From positions 186,001-250,000 of the forward strand of contig NZ_JAMBLT010000003.1 in NCBI RefSeq assembly GCF_023336895.1: a DNA stretch of 64,000 bases. Reading direction: 5' to 3'. Below are positions 42,079 through 51,671 of this stretch, piece by piece. The notes under the pieces are model-generated. The model searched no databases, was not told the origin of the DNA, and worked only from the letters and a program-made list of their open reading frames with translations. How positions within the stretch are numbered: position 1 is the first letter of the stretch; the number at the start of each line of letters is the position of its first letter. A program made the translations under genes and the position numbers. The DNA comes from Parasutterella secunda (lineage in GTDB: Bacteria > Pseudomonadota > Gammaproteobacteria > Burkholderiales > Burkholderiaceae_F).

Positions 42079-43548
42079 TTAGCAGGTAAGGAGATCAGCT
42101 AAACGCTTTTGTTTAGGTTCAGCGTGACGCTTTTCAAAAATGTCTGCCCAACGAGCCACTTGGTGCTTGACTTGGTTCGGAGCCGTAGCGCCGACGTGAT
42201 CACGGGCGGCAATACTGGCTTCGAGCTTCAAAGCCTTTTCGTAGACGTCTTCTTCGATGAGATCGCTAAAGCCCTTGAGCTCTTCGAGCGTCAGTTCAGC
42301 CAAATCGCAACCGCGATTGCTGGCAAGTTTCACAACGGAACCCACAACGTCATGAGCTTCACGGAAGGGCAAGCCCTTTTTCGTGAGATAGTCAGCCAAG
42401 TCGGTTGCGGTCGGATAACCAGCCTGTGCGGCTTTCTTCATTTCTTCACGATTGGGGGTGACGCCCGGCATCATTTCGATAAAGGCGCGCAATGTGTCCT
42501 TGACCGTGTCAATGGCGTCAAACACCGGTTCTTTATCTTCCTGGGTGTCCTTGGCGTAGGCAAGCGGCAAGCCCTTCATCAAAACGGTGAGGCTGATCAA
42601 GTCGCCTGCCACACGGCCGGCCTTGCCACGAGCGGTTTCTGCCACATCGGGGTTTTTCTTTTGAGGCATGATGGAAGAGCCCGTCGTGAAGCGATCGGGC
42701 AGCATCATGAATTTGAACCGTTGGCTCATCCAGTAGATGAGTTCCTCGGACAGACGAGAAATGTGCATCATGATCAGTGAGGCTGCGGCGGTAAATTCAA
42801 TACAGAAGTCGCGGTCACTGACTGCATCGAGCGAATTTTGCATCACGGCTTCAAAGCCTAAAAGTTCTGCCGAGTAATTGCGGTCGATGGGGTAGGTGGT
42901 GCCGGCAAGTGCGGCAGCGCCCAACGGAGACTGATTGACACGGCGGCGAAGGTCGATCAAACGCGTTCTGTCGCGTTCAAACATTTCCACATAGGCAAGC
43001 AGATGGTGGCCAAGCGTGACGGGCTGAGCAACCTGCATGTGAGTGAAGCCCGGCATGATGGTGTCCGTTTCTTTGGCGGCTAAATGGACAAGCACTTCTT
43101 GAAGCTGACCGACCAAATCCGTGATCGTGTCAATTTCTTCGCGCATGTAAAGACGCATGTCGGTGGCCACTTGGTCGTTACGGGAACGCCCCGTGTGCAA
43201 ACGCTTGCCGGCGTCGCCCACTAATTGAGTCAAACGTGCTTCAACGTTTAAGTGAACGTCTTCAAGTTCCAATTTCCACTCAAATTTTCCGGATTGGATT
43301 TCTTCGATGATTTGCTTCATGCCGCGTTTAATATCGGCCAAGTCTTCATCATGGAGCACGCCGCACTTGTTCATCATTGTGGCGTGAGCGATGGAGCCCG
43401 CGATATCGGCAAGGGCCATGCGCTTATCAAAATCAACGCTTGCCGTGTAACGCAAAACAAAATCAGCAACCGGTTCGGAGAAACGACCCGACCATGCCTT
43501 TTTCTTTTGGGCAAGGGGATCAAGGTGTTCATTGGCAACAGTAGTCAT
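42079..43548 (-). CDS. argH: Argininosuccinate lyase
   Basis: Last step of arginine synthesis, releasing fumarate and arginine. The 489-residue chain has the fumarase-superfamily signature [12 protein letters not shown]. The general acid/base region [16 protein letters not shown] and [14 protein letters not shown] are also present. A slightly extended C-terminus ends [11 protein letters not shown]. argG is also in the window, about 10 kb away, not in one operon. The 278-nt spacer to divergent hemC holds both promoters. Confidence 0.97.
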   Translation of the reverse strand: MTTVANEHLDPLAQKKKAWSGRFSEPVADFVLRYTASVDFDKRMALADIAGSIAHATMMNKCGVLHDEDLADIKRGMKQIIEEIQSGKFEWKLELEDVHLNVEARLTQLVGDAGKRLHTGRSRNDQVATDMRLYMREEIDTITDLVGQLQEVLVHLAAKETDTIMPGFTHMQVAQPVTLGHHLLAYVEMFERDRTRLIDLRRRVNQSPLGAAALAGTTYPIDRNYSAELLGFEAVMQNSLDAVSDRDFCIEFTAAASLIMMHISRLSEELIYWMSQRFKFMMLPDRFTTGSSIMPQKKNPDVAETARGKAGRVAGDLISLTVLMKGLPLAYAKDTQEDKEPVFDAIDTVKDTLRAFIEMMPGVTPNREEMKKAAQAGYPTATDLADYLTKKGLPFREAHDVVGSVVKLASNRGCDLAELTLEELKGFSDLIEEDVYEKALKLEASIAARDHVGATAPNQVKHQVARWADIFEKRHAEPKQKRLADLLTC

Positions 43549-43826
43549 TTTTATTTCTCACCGTATGGAAAAACAGATAACTCGGAATTGTACGCAATTC
43601 AATTCCTGATATTGGTGGCGTAAAAGTACTTTTTTACTTTTTCTAAATGAAAATACTAATAAAATCAATTGATTAAGAGTGTTATTGTCGACAAAAAAGA
43701 GGAAAATGTCGTTGGATCGGCTCATAATGGGTGACAAAAACCGAAAAAGAGTGTTTTTCTCAGCTCTTTTTAAGAAAAACGTGTCAAAATCGCCCATCAT
43801 TAATAAATGGATTGAAGGAATAACTC
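43549..43826. other. Divergent promoter region between argH and hemC
   Basis: AT-rich spacer of 278 nt. An inverted repeat GTTTTTCT / AGAAAAAC near 43755-43780 and a CATAAT -10-like element near 43724 are visible. I see no arginine-repressor box and no RNA gene. Confidence 0.4.
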
Positions 43827-44759
43827 ATGTCTGATTCGATCATCATTGCCACCCGAGAAAGCCCGTTGGCCCTTTGGCAGGCAGAACATGTTCAGGCTCT
43901 TTTGCGTGAGCGTTATCCGGAAAAAGACGTCAAGCTTTTGGGCATGACAACCAAGGGTGACCAAATTCTCGATAAAACGTTATCAAAAATCGGCGGCAAG
44001 GGTTTGTTTGTCAAAGAGCTGGAAGTAGCCATGCAAGAAGGCTCCGCTCATTTGGCTGTGCATTCTCTTAAAGATGTTCCGATGGAGTTGCCCGAAGGTT
44101 TTGTTCTGGCAGCTGTGAGTAGCCGTGAGGATCCCCGAGACGCTTTCGTGAGCCCTCGTTATGAAACGCTTGAAAGCATGCCCGCAGGGTCCGTCGTGGG
44201 CACGGCAAGCCTTAGACGTGAATTAATGCTTCGCTCCAAGTTCCCGCATCTGGTTGTCAAGCCCGTTCGCGGTAACGTTGGTACACGATTGCGCAAGTTG
44301 GATAGCGGCGAATACGATGCGCTGATCATGGCAAGCGCCGGGCTCAAGCGTTTAGGTTTAGAAGAACGTATTCGTGAAATTATCAGCGATGAAATTTCTC
44401 TGCCGAGTCCCGGCCAAGGAGCACTGGGGCTTGAATGTCTGGCCGATGATGAAAAAACGCGTGAGGCCGTTGCCTTTATCAATGATGAGCAAACACGCGC
44501 CTGTTGCTTGGCTGAACGCGCCGTCAGCCGTGCTCTCGGTGGCTCCTGCCAGGTGCCCCTCGCGGCCTATGCGACCATTACCGATTCAACCATGCGACTT
44601 CGCGCCCTAATCGGTGACCACACAACGGGTGAATTGGTGGCGACCGAACAAACAGGTCCTTGGACGGAATATGAGCGTTTAGCCTCAGAGGCGGTTGAGG
44701 CTCTTTTAAAACAAGGCGCAAGGCGTTATATTGAAAAGTTGTTGACCAATCAGCATTAA
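43827..44759 (+). CDS. hemC: Hydroxymethylbilane synthase (porphobilinogen deaminase)
   Basis: Joins four porphobilinogens into hydroxymethylbilane in tetrapyrrole synthesis. The 310-residue chain has IATRESPLALWQAEHV at the N-terminus, TKGDQILDKTLSKIGGKGLF, HSLKDVPMELP with the catalytic aspartate, and GGSCQVPLAAYA carrying the cysteine that holds the dipyrromethane cofactor. hemD follows after 10 nt, as in most proteobacteria. Confidence 0.97.
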   Translation: MSDSIIIATRESPLALWQAEHVQALLRERYPEKDVKLLGMTTKGDQILDKTLSKIGGKGLFVKELEVAMQEGSAHLAVHSLKDVPMELPEGFVLAAVSSREDPRDAFVSPRYETLESMPAGSVVGTASLRRELMLRSKFPHLVVKPVRGNVGTRLRKLDSGEYDALIMASAGLKRLGLEERIREIISDEISLPSPGQGALGLECLADDEKTREAVAFINDEQTRACCLAERAVSRALGGSCQVPLAAYATITDSTMRLRALIGDHTTGELVATEQTGPWTEYERLASEAVEALLKQGARRYIEKLLTNQH

Positions 44760-44769
44760 AACGTAAAAC

Positions 44770-45549
44770 ATGATTCATTATCAAAAACCGATCATCCTGA
44801 TGCGTCCGGGCGCTCCTAATGATCGTTTGGCCGAGCGTCTTGGCAAGCTCGGCATGAATGTCTGGAAGTGGCCGGCTTTTACCATTTTGCCGCCCGAGGA
44901 ACCGGAACGGGTCAAAGGGAGATTGTCTGATTTAACCAAATTTGACATGGTGCTTTTGGCCAGTCCGTCGGCGGTTGCGGCCAGCGCCGTTTATGTAAAA
45001 AAATGGCCCGAGCACATTACGCTTACCACCATTGGCTCTGGCACTGCCCGGGTAATCCGTGCAGCCTGGGGGCCCGATACCCCAGTGCTTTATCCTGAGG
45101 GTGAAACGTTTGAGTCCGGTTCTGAGCGACTTTTTGAACTTTTGAAAAGTCGGGGATTTCCCTCCCGAGTGCTCATTGTCCGCGGACAAGTCGGCCGTGA
45201 GTGGCTTCGTGAACAATTAATGGCTCACGGAACCGATGTAGAGGTTTTGCCTGCATATCAAAGGGCGCCCTTGGAACTGTCGACCGCCGAGCTTGATAAA
45301 TTACAGTCGTCCATTTCAGGACCGGCTCCGATTGTCTACTTAACCAGTACGGACGCAGTCGGTGTTTTGATGCATGCTGTTAAAACAATTCCCGGTGCGC
45401 TGGAATGGCTTCAAAAGGGATTTATCCTCACCATTCATCCTAGACCTAAAGCTCAGCTTGAAGAGGTGGGTTTCAGAAATGTCGCGCTTGTATCCGCTAA
45501 GGATGAAAAGGTGCAGGAAGCTATCCAAAAACTTTTAAGCATCGTTTAG
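44770..45549 (+). CDS. hemD: Uroporphyrinogen-III synthase
   Basis: Cyclises hydroxymethylbilane with inversion of ring D. The 259-residue chain has the poorly conserved two-domain HemD fold. FDMVLLASPSAVAA corresponds to the usual FTSxNAV region. LTTIGSGTARVI, VLIVRGQVGREWLREQL and IVYLTSTDAVGVL, and a C-terminal LTIHPRPKAQLEEVGF, are recognisable family segments. It is identified by motif and by position directly after hemC. No hemX or hemY follows, unlike in many relatives. Confidence 0.88.
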   Translation: MIHYQKPIILMRPGAPNDRLAERLGKLGMNVWKWPAFTILPPEEPERVKGRLSDLTKFDMVLLASPSAVAASAVYVKKWPEHITLTTIGSGTARVIRAAWGPDTPVLYPEGETFESGSERLFELLKSRGFPSRVLIVRGQVGREWLREQLMAHGTDVEVLPAYQRAPLELSTAELDKLQSSISGPAPIVYLTSTDAVGVLMHAVKTIPGALEWLQKGFILTIHPRPKAQLEEVGFRNVALVSAKDEKVQEAIQKLLSIV

Positions 45550-45645
45550 CTTGAAGGAATTTTTTATTAAAATACTTCGAATGTGCTTGGATATTTCAAT
45601 TGAAAATATCCGGCGTTGATGAAATTTAAAACAGAGGATTAAACA

Positions 45646-46575
45646 ATGTCCGCATGGATTTTAGGTCATAAGAACCCTGACAGTGACAGCATTATTTCGG
45701 CTATTGCCTGTGCCGATCTGTACCGTCAAAGAGGTCTTGATGTTGAAGCTGTTGCCCAGGGCAAACCGGCTCCCGAAACCGCTTTTATTTTGGATCGTTT
45801 TGGTTTGACGGCTCCGGAAGTTGTTACCAGTGTGGCCGGTCACGATCTCTATCTTGTTGACTTTTCCGATAAAGCCCAAGCTCCCGCTGATATTGACCAA
45901 TGCAATCTCAAGGGGATTGTGGATCACCATAAGCTCGGCGATGTGACAAGCTCTTCTCCGATTGAAGCCGTCATTATGCCCGTTGGCTGCACTTGCACGA
46001 TTTTAAAGCGCATGTATGACTACTTGGGTTTGACGGTTCCGGCCAATGTGGCCGGCGCCATGCTTTGCGCCATTTTGTCTGATACGGTGATCTTTAAGTC
46101 GCCGACATGCACACAGGCGGACAAGGAAGCTGCCGCTCAGTTGGCTGAAATTGCCGGCGTGCAGGATATTGAAGCTTTGGGCATGGAACTCTTTACCGCT
46201 AAGAGCGCTGTCAAGGGCGTTGCTCCGCGCGATTTGATTTTCCGTGACTTCAAGGACTTTAATATGAACGGCACCAAGGTGGGTGTCGGTCAGCTTGAAT
46301 TGGTTTCGCTTGACTTGGTGGCTGACATGAAGGCTGAGATCGAAGCTGAGTTGGCTCGCGTGAAGTCTGAAGAAGGTCGTCATACGGCCATGCTGTTATT
46401 GACCGACATTATGAAGGAAGGTTCTGAATTGTTGATGGCTTCTGATGATCCCGCCAAGATCGCGACCGCCTTTGGTCAGGATCCTGCTTTGTTGCAAAAG
46501 GGCAATTTGTGGCTTGACGGCGTGATGAGCCGTAAAAAACAAGTTGTGCCCGCACTTGAAGCTGCTTTCCGCTAA
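45646..46575 (+). CDS. ppaC: Manganese-dependent inorganic pyrophosphatase (family II)
   Basis: Hydrolyses pyrophosphate in the cytoplasm. The 309-residue DHH phosphoesterase has ILGHKNPDSDSIISAIA with metal ligands and LVDFSD near residue 75. The signature GIVDHHKLGDV follows, with a C-terminal DHHA2-type domain ending in LWLDGVMSRKKQVVPALE. Family II enzymes are mainly known from Firmicutes and other anaerobes. A TAAAAT -10-like element lies at 45568-45573, and a strong terminator follows. Confidence 0.95.
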   Translation: MSAWILGHKNPDSDSIISAIACADLYRQRGLDVEAVAQGKPAPETAFILDRFGLTAPEVVTSVAGHDLYLVDFSDKAQAPADIDQCNLKGIVDHHKLGDVTSSSPIEAVIMPVGCTCTILKRMYDYLGLTVPANVAGAMLCAILSDTVIFKSPTCTQADKEAAAQLAEIAGVQDIEALGMELFTAKSAVKGVAPRDLIFRDFKDFNMNGTKVGVGQLELVSLDLVADMKAEIEAELARVKSEEGRHTAMLLLTDIMKEGSELLMASDDPAKIATAFGQDPALLQKGNLWLDGVMSRKKQVVPALEAAFR

Positions 46576-46591
46576 TCGGTAGAGGCAATTG

Positions 46592-46630
46592 AAAGGTCGG
46601 GGATCGTTTCTTCGTTTCCCGGCCTTTTTT
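46592..46630 (+). terminator. Intrinsic terminator of ppaC
   Basis: Stem AAAGGTCGGG (46592) / CCCGGCCTTT (46618) with one G-U pair, followed by a T-run to 46630. Confidence 0.85.
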
Positions 46631-46643
46631 GTTTGAGGCTCAC

Positions 46644-48062
46644 ATGATTTATATCCACGCTTATCCATTTCGAGTTGATGATCCGGAACGAAACACCCGG
46701 CAGATGACGGCTTTGGCTCGAAGCAAAAATTTAAAGGCGGGCGACGTACTGCTGTTTCCATTTCAGGCCTTAACGGGGACTGTTCAGGAGTTCTGGAACA
46801 CGCGGCCTGAAAACCGAAGCCGAAATGCGCATTGGTTAAGTAAATTAGCCGCATCCCTCATTCATTCAGAGGCTGAAATTATTGTTCCCGCTGTTATGCC
46901 TGAAGGATTGGGGGTTTTAAGCCTTAAAAAGGGGCAAATCAAAAGTTTGGACTTTGAATGGATAAAAGGAGGCGTTGCCGTTAAAGCCGAACGTTCGGGG
47001 CTTGATTACGATCTTAATTTCAGAAGTGCGGCGGTTGGTGAGGCTTTTGAGGAAACCGATTCCAACAATTTAATTGTGGTTGACGGACAAGGATTTAGCG
47101 ATGGCTGCGTTTGGCTTGGTCAATGCAAGGTTGTGAAAAACGGTCGCACGAGAGCCAATTACATGGCCTATCCCGAAGCTTTTACTGAGCAAGACGGAAA
47201 AGTAAGTTGGCTTGATAGCCACCATGAACGTTTTGCCGCCATGCAAATGGCCTTAAAACTTTACATGCAGCGCGGACACTTTGAAAAAGTCTCTCTTGGT
47301 TTGTCCGGAGGGCTTGATAGTGCGGTGGTGGCGGCTTTGGCTGTGAGTGTGGTAGGAGCTGAAAACGTCAATGCCTACATATTGCCTTCTCGCTTTACGA
47401 GCGAGGAAAGTTTTTCGGATGCTCGGGCGCTTGCGCAAAATTTAGGTCTCAAATTGCGAGAGCTCAGCATCACGCCTGCGGTTGATCTGATCGCGCAAAC
47501 TGCAGAACGTTATGTTCCCTATTGGGGCAATAAAGGTTTGATGCAGGAAAATATTCAAGCCCGTGTCAGAGGATTGCTCTTGATGGCGGTCAGCAACGCG
47601 GATCGTTCCCTTGTACTCAATACCGGCAACAAAAGCGAGTTGGCCGTGGGCTATTGCACTCTCTACGGTGACATGGTCGGAGGCTTAGCGCCCCTATCAG
47701 ATATTTACAAATCCGATCTCTATAAACTCTGTGATAACGTTGAATACCTGAGAAGAGTCATTCCCAAAACAATTCTCACCAAGGCGCCGACCGCGGAGTT
47801 GCGAGAAAATCAAAAAGACGAAGATTCTTTACCGCCCTACGAAGTTCTTGATGCTGTGCTTAAAGACATGCTGGAGGGGAGAGCCGATGGTAAGAAGCTT
47901 CGTAAAAAATACGGATCCGATTTGGCAGTACGCGTGACGAAGCTCGTCATGGGGGCTCGCTTTAAACACGCTCAGGCTCCTCAAGGTGTGAAATTATCGG
48001 ATTGCCCGTTGAAAGGATTGCCGGATTCTTTCTTTGAGGGCCTTTTGCCCAAACAGTTTTAG
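46644..48062 (+). CDS. nadE: NAD+ synthetase with degenerate N-terminal glutaminase domain
   Basis: Amidates nicotinate adenine dinucleotide to NAD+. The C-terminal synthetase domain is intact: PP-loop LGLSGGLDSAVVAALA, ENIQARVRGLLLMAVSN, NTGNKSELAVGYCTLYGDM and TKAPTAELRENQKDE. The N-terminal 195 residues resemble a nitrilase-type glutaminase but are 60-80 residues short. The position of the catalytic glutamate reads FPFQALTG instead of FPELALTG. The segments that normally carry the lysine and the ICED cysteine are not found. It may therefore use free ammonia, with the vestigial domain structural. At 472 residues it is shorter than the usual 540 or so. ATG at 46644 is chosen for the family N-terminus. 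glnB follows after 22 nt. Confidence 0.9.
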   Translation: MIYIHAYPFRVDDPERNTRQMTALARSKNLKAGDVLLFPFQALTGTVQEFWNTRPENRSRNAHWLSKLAASLIHSEAEIIVPAVMPEGLGVLSLKKGQIKSLDFEWIKGGVAVKAERSGLDYDLNFRSAAVGEAFEETDSNNLIVVDGQGFSDGCVWLGQCKVVKNGRTRANYMAYPEAFTEQDGKVSWLDSHHERFAAMQMALKLYMQRGHFEKVSLGLSGGLDSAVVAALAVSVVGAENVNAYILPSRFTSEESFSDARALAQNLGLKLRELSITPAVDLIAQTAERYVPYWGNKGLMQENIQARVRGLLLMAVSNADRSLVLNTGNKSELAVGYCTLYGDMVGGLAPLSDIYKSDLYKLCDNVEYLRRVIPKTILTKAPTAELRENQKDEDSLPPYEVLDAVLKDMLEGRADGKKLRKKYGSDLAVRVTKLVMGARFKHAQAPQGVKLSDCPLKGLPDSFFEGLLPKQF

Positions 48063-48072
48063 TTGAAATTGA

Positions 48073-48423
<351 letters not shown>

Positions 48424-48470
48424 CAAAAGGCTCATTTTTAGAGCTTTGATACGTTATTAAATTCGGTTAG

Positions 48471-48517
48471 TGGCGGTTTTTTGATTTTTATCATAGAAAA
48501 TCGCCATTATTTTTTTG
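48471..48517 (+). terminator. Intrinsic terminator of glnB
   Basis: Stem TGGCGGTTTT (48471) / AAAATCGCCA (48497) followed by TTATTTTTTT. Confidence 0.75.
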
Positions 48518-48615
48518 TAAACTCCCAGTCACTGCCACAGTAGTTAATTTTGGGTTTTATCCGTTTTTTTGGGTTTGTAGGAAGACGATGGGAGTGAGGC
48601 AGTCATCAGAAGTGC

Positions 48616-49710
48616 ATGAGGTCAATGCACACTTTTTTCAAACCACAATTGACCGATCAATGGGGTTTGAAAATGTCTTTTCAGTCAGTTTCCTTTCTTC
48701 AAGCAAGTTTTTATTACACGCCGATTTTTTCCCGTACTTTGGTTCATCCGGTTTCTCTTTCCGTGGGTTCGCCCGATGGCAGAAGTTGGAAGACCGTCAA
48801 TGATGAAATTTTTTCTTCGGTGGGCTCAAAAACATTGCTCAATTTGGTTGCTTCTGAACTTCGGCGTGAACTGAGAAAAGTTGCCTTTGAATACATTAAC
48901 GGATGGGTTTTTCATACTAAAAACGCCTTGTACGTAAAGGAACTGTTGCAAAATGCGAGTAAACGCTTTGCGCAAATTCGAGACGGTATTTTTGCTGAAG
49001 AAACCAAAAGAAGTTTAGAAACGCTTTTTGTCGCAGATCCTCGTTACCAGGCCAGATTGAGTACAAGAGATGACATAAACGAAGCCGTCGAAGAAGTTTT
49101 ACGACGCGTTCTTTCCCAATGTCGCCTCACTTGGGAACTCGGTTTATTTTCTTCTTCCGACCGGCGTTCATTCGGTATCCGATTGATGGTTTTGATGCAG
49201 GATCATCTCTACGAGTACTTAAGCCAAAAAGATGAGGAGTCGATGATGAGTTCAAGTCACTTTCATCACTTTGATTCCTTTTTATCGATTCTTGAACAAT
49301 TCAAAGGAGTCGATACTCGATCTGACAAGGCATTGTGCGACTATGAGGCGGCACTTCAATGTTTGCCCGATGATGGATCATCGTTATACGGCGGAGGATT
49401 GAAGGAGTTTTGGCAGGAACTGACCCGATTGGGTGAGTATCTCAATGGGGAATTGGAAAAAGACTTCTTTGAAGAGCCCTCGTTAAACGATGATTTTGAT
49501 GAAGACTCTCTTTTTTGGGAAATACAGTCTGAGGAAGTGATCAATGATGTTGTAGAACTGGATCAGTGTGACATTGATGTCGGAACCGGTTTGGGTTGGG
49601 ATAGTACTTCCAATGATTCAATATCCACGGTGACCGATACTTTTGATTTGGGTTTTTCGTCAATTGAAAACTTTCAACTTGAGCCCTCTCCCAGTGTTTT
49701 GTGTCGCTAA
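48616..49710 (+). CDS. Unrecognised 364-residue protein
   Basis: I do not recognise this protein. It has no signal peptide and no membrane segment. The middle (about residues 60-240) is helix-rich with charged amphipathic stretches such as NLVASELRRELRKVAFEY and DINEAVEEVLRRVLSQCR. The last 110 residues are acidic and serine-rich, with EEPSLNDDFDEDS and DSISTVTDTFDLGFSS, probably disordered. The start is uncertain: ATG at 48616, 48625 or 48673 is possible, and none has a strong Shine-Dalgarno. A 71-codon frame with an AGGAAG signal overlaps its 5' end at 48588. It sits alone between the glnB terminator and the WYL gene. Confidence 0.6.
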   Translation: MRSMHTFFKPQLTDQWGLKMSFQSVSFLQASFYYTPIFSRTLVHPVSLSVGSPDGRSWKTVNDEIFSSVGSKTLLNLVASELRRELRKVAFEYINGWVFHTKNALYVKELLQNASKRFAQIRDGIFAEETKRSLETLFVADPRYQARLSTRDDINEAVEEVLRRVLSQCRLTWELGLFSSSDRRSFGIRLMVLMQDHLYEYLSQKDEESMMSSSHFHHFDSFLSILEQFKGVDTRSDKALCDYEAALQCLPDDGSSLYGGGLKEFWQELTRLGEYLNGELEKDFFEEPSLNDDFDEDSLFWEIQSEEVINDVVELDQCDIDVGTGLGWDSTSNDSISTVTDTFDLGFSSIENFQLEPSPSVLCR

Positions 49711-49785
49711 AGAAGAAAAAAGTTTGAGAATTAGCTCAAAAATAGATACCATACAAAATCACATTAAATTTTTTGGGTGCATACG

Positions 49786-50781
49786 ATGGATTTCAAAGTT
49801 CGATTGATGAAAATGGATCGCCTCATCAGCGAAAAAGGCGTGGTGACTTTTGAAGAATTGCAGCGCGCAACCGGCGCGGCCCCGGCAACGGTCAAGCGCG
49901 ATATTCGTTACATGCGCGAGGAACTGAAGGCGCCGATTACGTTTTCGAGAATTCGCGGCGGGTATTTGTTTGCTAAAAATCGCGCCGAAGCCAAGCGTGA
50001 TGACTTCTACGACAGACGTTCCATGTGGTTTACGCCCGATGAGCTTTACTGCATGGTGAAAACGCTCAATGACTTTTCTGAACTTGAAAAGAACCGCAAG
50101 GGGTATTTGACTAAAGAATTGCGTCAAATGGCCTCTCGAATCCGCTCAAGCATGTTTGTGGATCAAGCCGATGCTGATGAATTATTAAAGCGGGTGCAAA
50201 TCCATGAACCTCAGAGAAAACCCATCGTGAGCGACACGTTTGAAGTGATTGGTCAAGCATTGGTTCATCGTCAAAGAGTCCGTATTGTCTACTACTCAGA
50301 AAGCAAAAAAGAGGAAACGCGTCGTGTCGTCAGTCCCATGCGTTTGAATTACTACCGCAATCGGTGGTACTTGGACGCGTGGTGTCACGAAAGGGGAGCT
50401 CTCAGAAGCTTTAACGTAGAAAATATCCGCTATGCGGATATCATGCAGATGGGCGTGAAGGTTGTACCGATGAAAACGGTTGAAGCCGAGCTTGATCGTT
50501 ATTACGGCATGTATCGATCGGGCGATCTGCAATGGGCACGCATTCGCTTTGCGGGGGCGGCATCAAAAATCGCCAGTCAAGTGGTTTGGCATCCGGATCA
50601 AATGGAACTTTGGCTCAAAGATGATCTTTATGAACTCACGATTCCTTATTCCGGCAACAGCCCTGAATTGGTCGGCGATATTTTGCGCTACGGCCCTGCT
50701 GCCAAAGTGGTGGAACCGGAGAGCTTGAAAGATCAGGTTCGTGAGGCTTTAGAGGCTTCTTTGAAAAATTATTCCAAGTGA
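49786..50781 (+). CDS. WYL domain transcriptional regulator
   Basis: A 331-residue regulator. The N-terminal HTH_11-type domain covers residues 1-60 (KMDRLISEKGVVTFEELQ, then AAPATVKRDIRYMREEL). The WYL domain follows; its name motif is visible as NRWYLDAWCHERGALRSFNV, which also carries the conserved arginine. A C-terminal WCX-like extension (WARIRFAGAASKIASQVV) ends the chain. WYL proteins sense nucleic acid ligands or nucleotides and often control DNA damage or defence genes. It precedes a metallophosphoesterase by 15 nt, so the two form an operon. The ATG at 49786 is preferred over a GTG three codons earlier. Confidence 0.9.
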   Translation: MDFKVRLMKMDRLISEKGVVTFEELQRATGAAPATVKRDIRYMREELKAPITFSRIRGGYLFAKNRAEAKRDDFYDRRSMWFTPDELYCMVKTLNDFSELEKNRKGYLTKELRQMASRIRSSMFVDQADADELLKRVQIHEPQRKPIVSDTFEVIGQALVHRQRVRIVYYSESKKEETRRVVSPMRLNYYRNRWYLDAWCHERGALRSFNVENIRYADIMQMGVKVVPMKTVEAELDRYYGMYRSGDLQWARIRFAGAASKIASQVVWHPDQMELWLKDDLYELTIPYSGNSPELVGDILRYGPAAKVVEPESLKDQVREALEASLKNYSK

Positions 50782-50796
50782 TAGACGGAGAGAGTC

Positions 50797-51648
50797 GTGA
50801 CTTTTCGTCGTTCTTATCACTATCGTCACAAACCGCGTGAACCGCATGCAAAGACACCTTCAGCCAAGGTGTCTCCGGAGCAGGTCGCTGAAGAAATTTT
50901 CTTTTGCGGTGATCCTCACGGTTCATTTGATCATATTTTGCAGGCAGCCAAGGAGCATCGTCCAAAAGCGATGGTCATCTTGGGCGATCTGCAGCCTCCG
51001 GCTCCTTTGCATGAGGTTTTGGCCGATATACTGAGCTTTGTCGAAGTCTGGTGGATTCCCGGCAATCATGATACGGACAATGATCTTTTCTACGATAGGC
51101 TCTGGCGAAGCGAATTGGCCGGTCACAACCTTCACGGTCGAGTAGCGCTGGTCAATGGAGTTCGTATCGCCGGTTTGGGCGGTGTATTCCGTGGTCAAAT
51201 CTGGATGCCTCCCCAGGCGCCCAACTATATGTCGGCAGGGGCTTTCATTCGTCGTATCGGTCGAGGCAATATGTGGCGTGGGGGGCTGCCCAGAAGACAT
51301 CGCACGTCGATTTTCCCATCCACGTACGATAACCTGATGGATCATAAAGCGGATGTCCTGGTTACGCACGAAGCCCCGGGTTGTCACAGGAAAGGTTTTT
51401 TAGCGATTGATCAGTTGGCTAAAAAGCTACAGGTGAAATATCTCTTTCATGGCCATCAGCATGAAGACCGCCACTATCCGACGTATTACGGTTTTACGCC
51501 TCGCGGTGTGGGCTACAGGGGAATCGTCAATTTAAGAGGCGATGATATCGTGCCGGCCCAGATTGATCCGCGTGAGGCGATGGAATACGCCGAGCAAGCT
51601 CAATCGCTTGAACATTACGAAAGACTCATGTTTAAACGCCTGGGCTAA
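50797..51648 (+). CDS. Metallophosphoesterase (calcineurin-like)
   Basis: A 283-residue metallo-dependent phosphatase. The metal ligands are in FFCGDPHGSF, VILGDLQPP, IPGNHDTDND, LVTHEAPG and LFHGHQHED, the complete five-motif set. The first 35 residues are basic and probably disordered. No signal peptide is seen, so it acts in the cytoplasm. The substrate is unknown; small nucleotides or phosphoproteins are typical. It is coupled to the WYL gene upstream, which may regulate it. The start is GTG with CGGAGA upstream. Confidence 0.88.
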   Translation: MTFRRSYHYRHKPREPHAKTPSAKVSPEQVAEEIFFCGDPHGSFDHILQAAKEHRPKAMVILGDLQPPAPLHEVLADILSFVEVWWIPGNHDTDNDLFYDRLWRSELAGHNLHGRVALVNGVRIAGLGGVFRGQIWMPPQAPNYMSAGAFIRRIGRGNMWRGGLPRRHRTSIFPSTYDNLMDHKADVLVTHEAPGCHRKGFLAIDQLAKKLQVKYLFHGHQHEDRHYPTYYGFTPRGVGYRGIVNLRGDDIVPAQIDPREAMEYAEQAQSLEHYERLMFKRLG

Positions 51649-51663
51649 AAGCCACAGGCGTTT
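51634..51663. terminator. Bidirectional terminator between the phosphoesterase gene and the AI-2E permease gene
   Basis: Stem AAACGCCTG (51634) / CAGGCGTTT (51655), overlapping the phosphoesterase stop codon. Confidence 0.65.
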
Positions 51664-51671
51664 AAAAGAGA

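Noticed and set aside
48588-48803. 71-codon frame with an AGGAAG signal overlapping the orphan gene
   Set aside because: It lies out of frame inside the longer orphan frame and shows no domain; kept only as a doubt about the orphan start.
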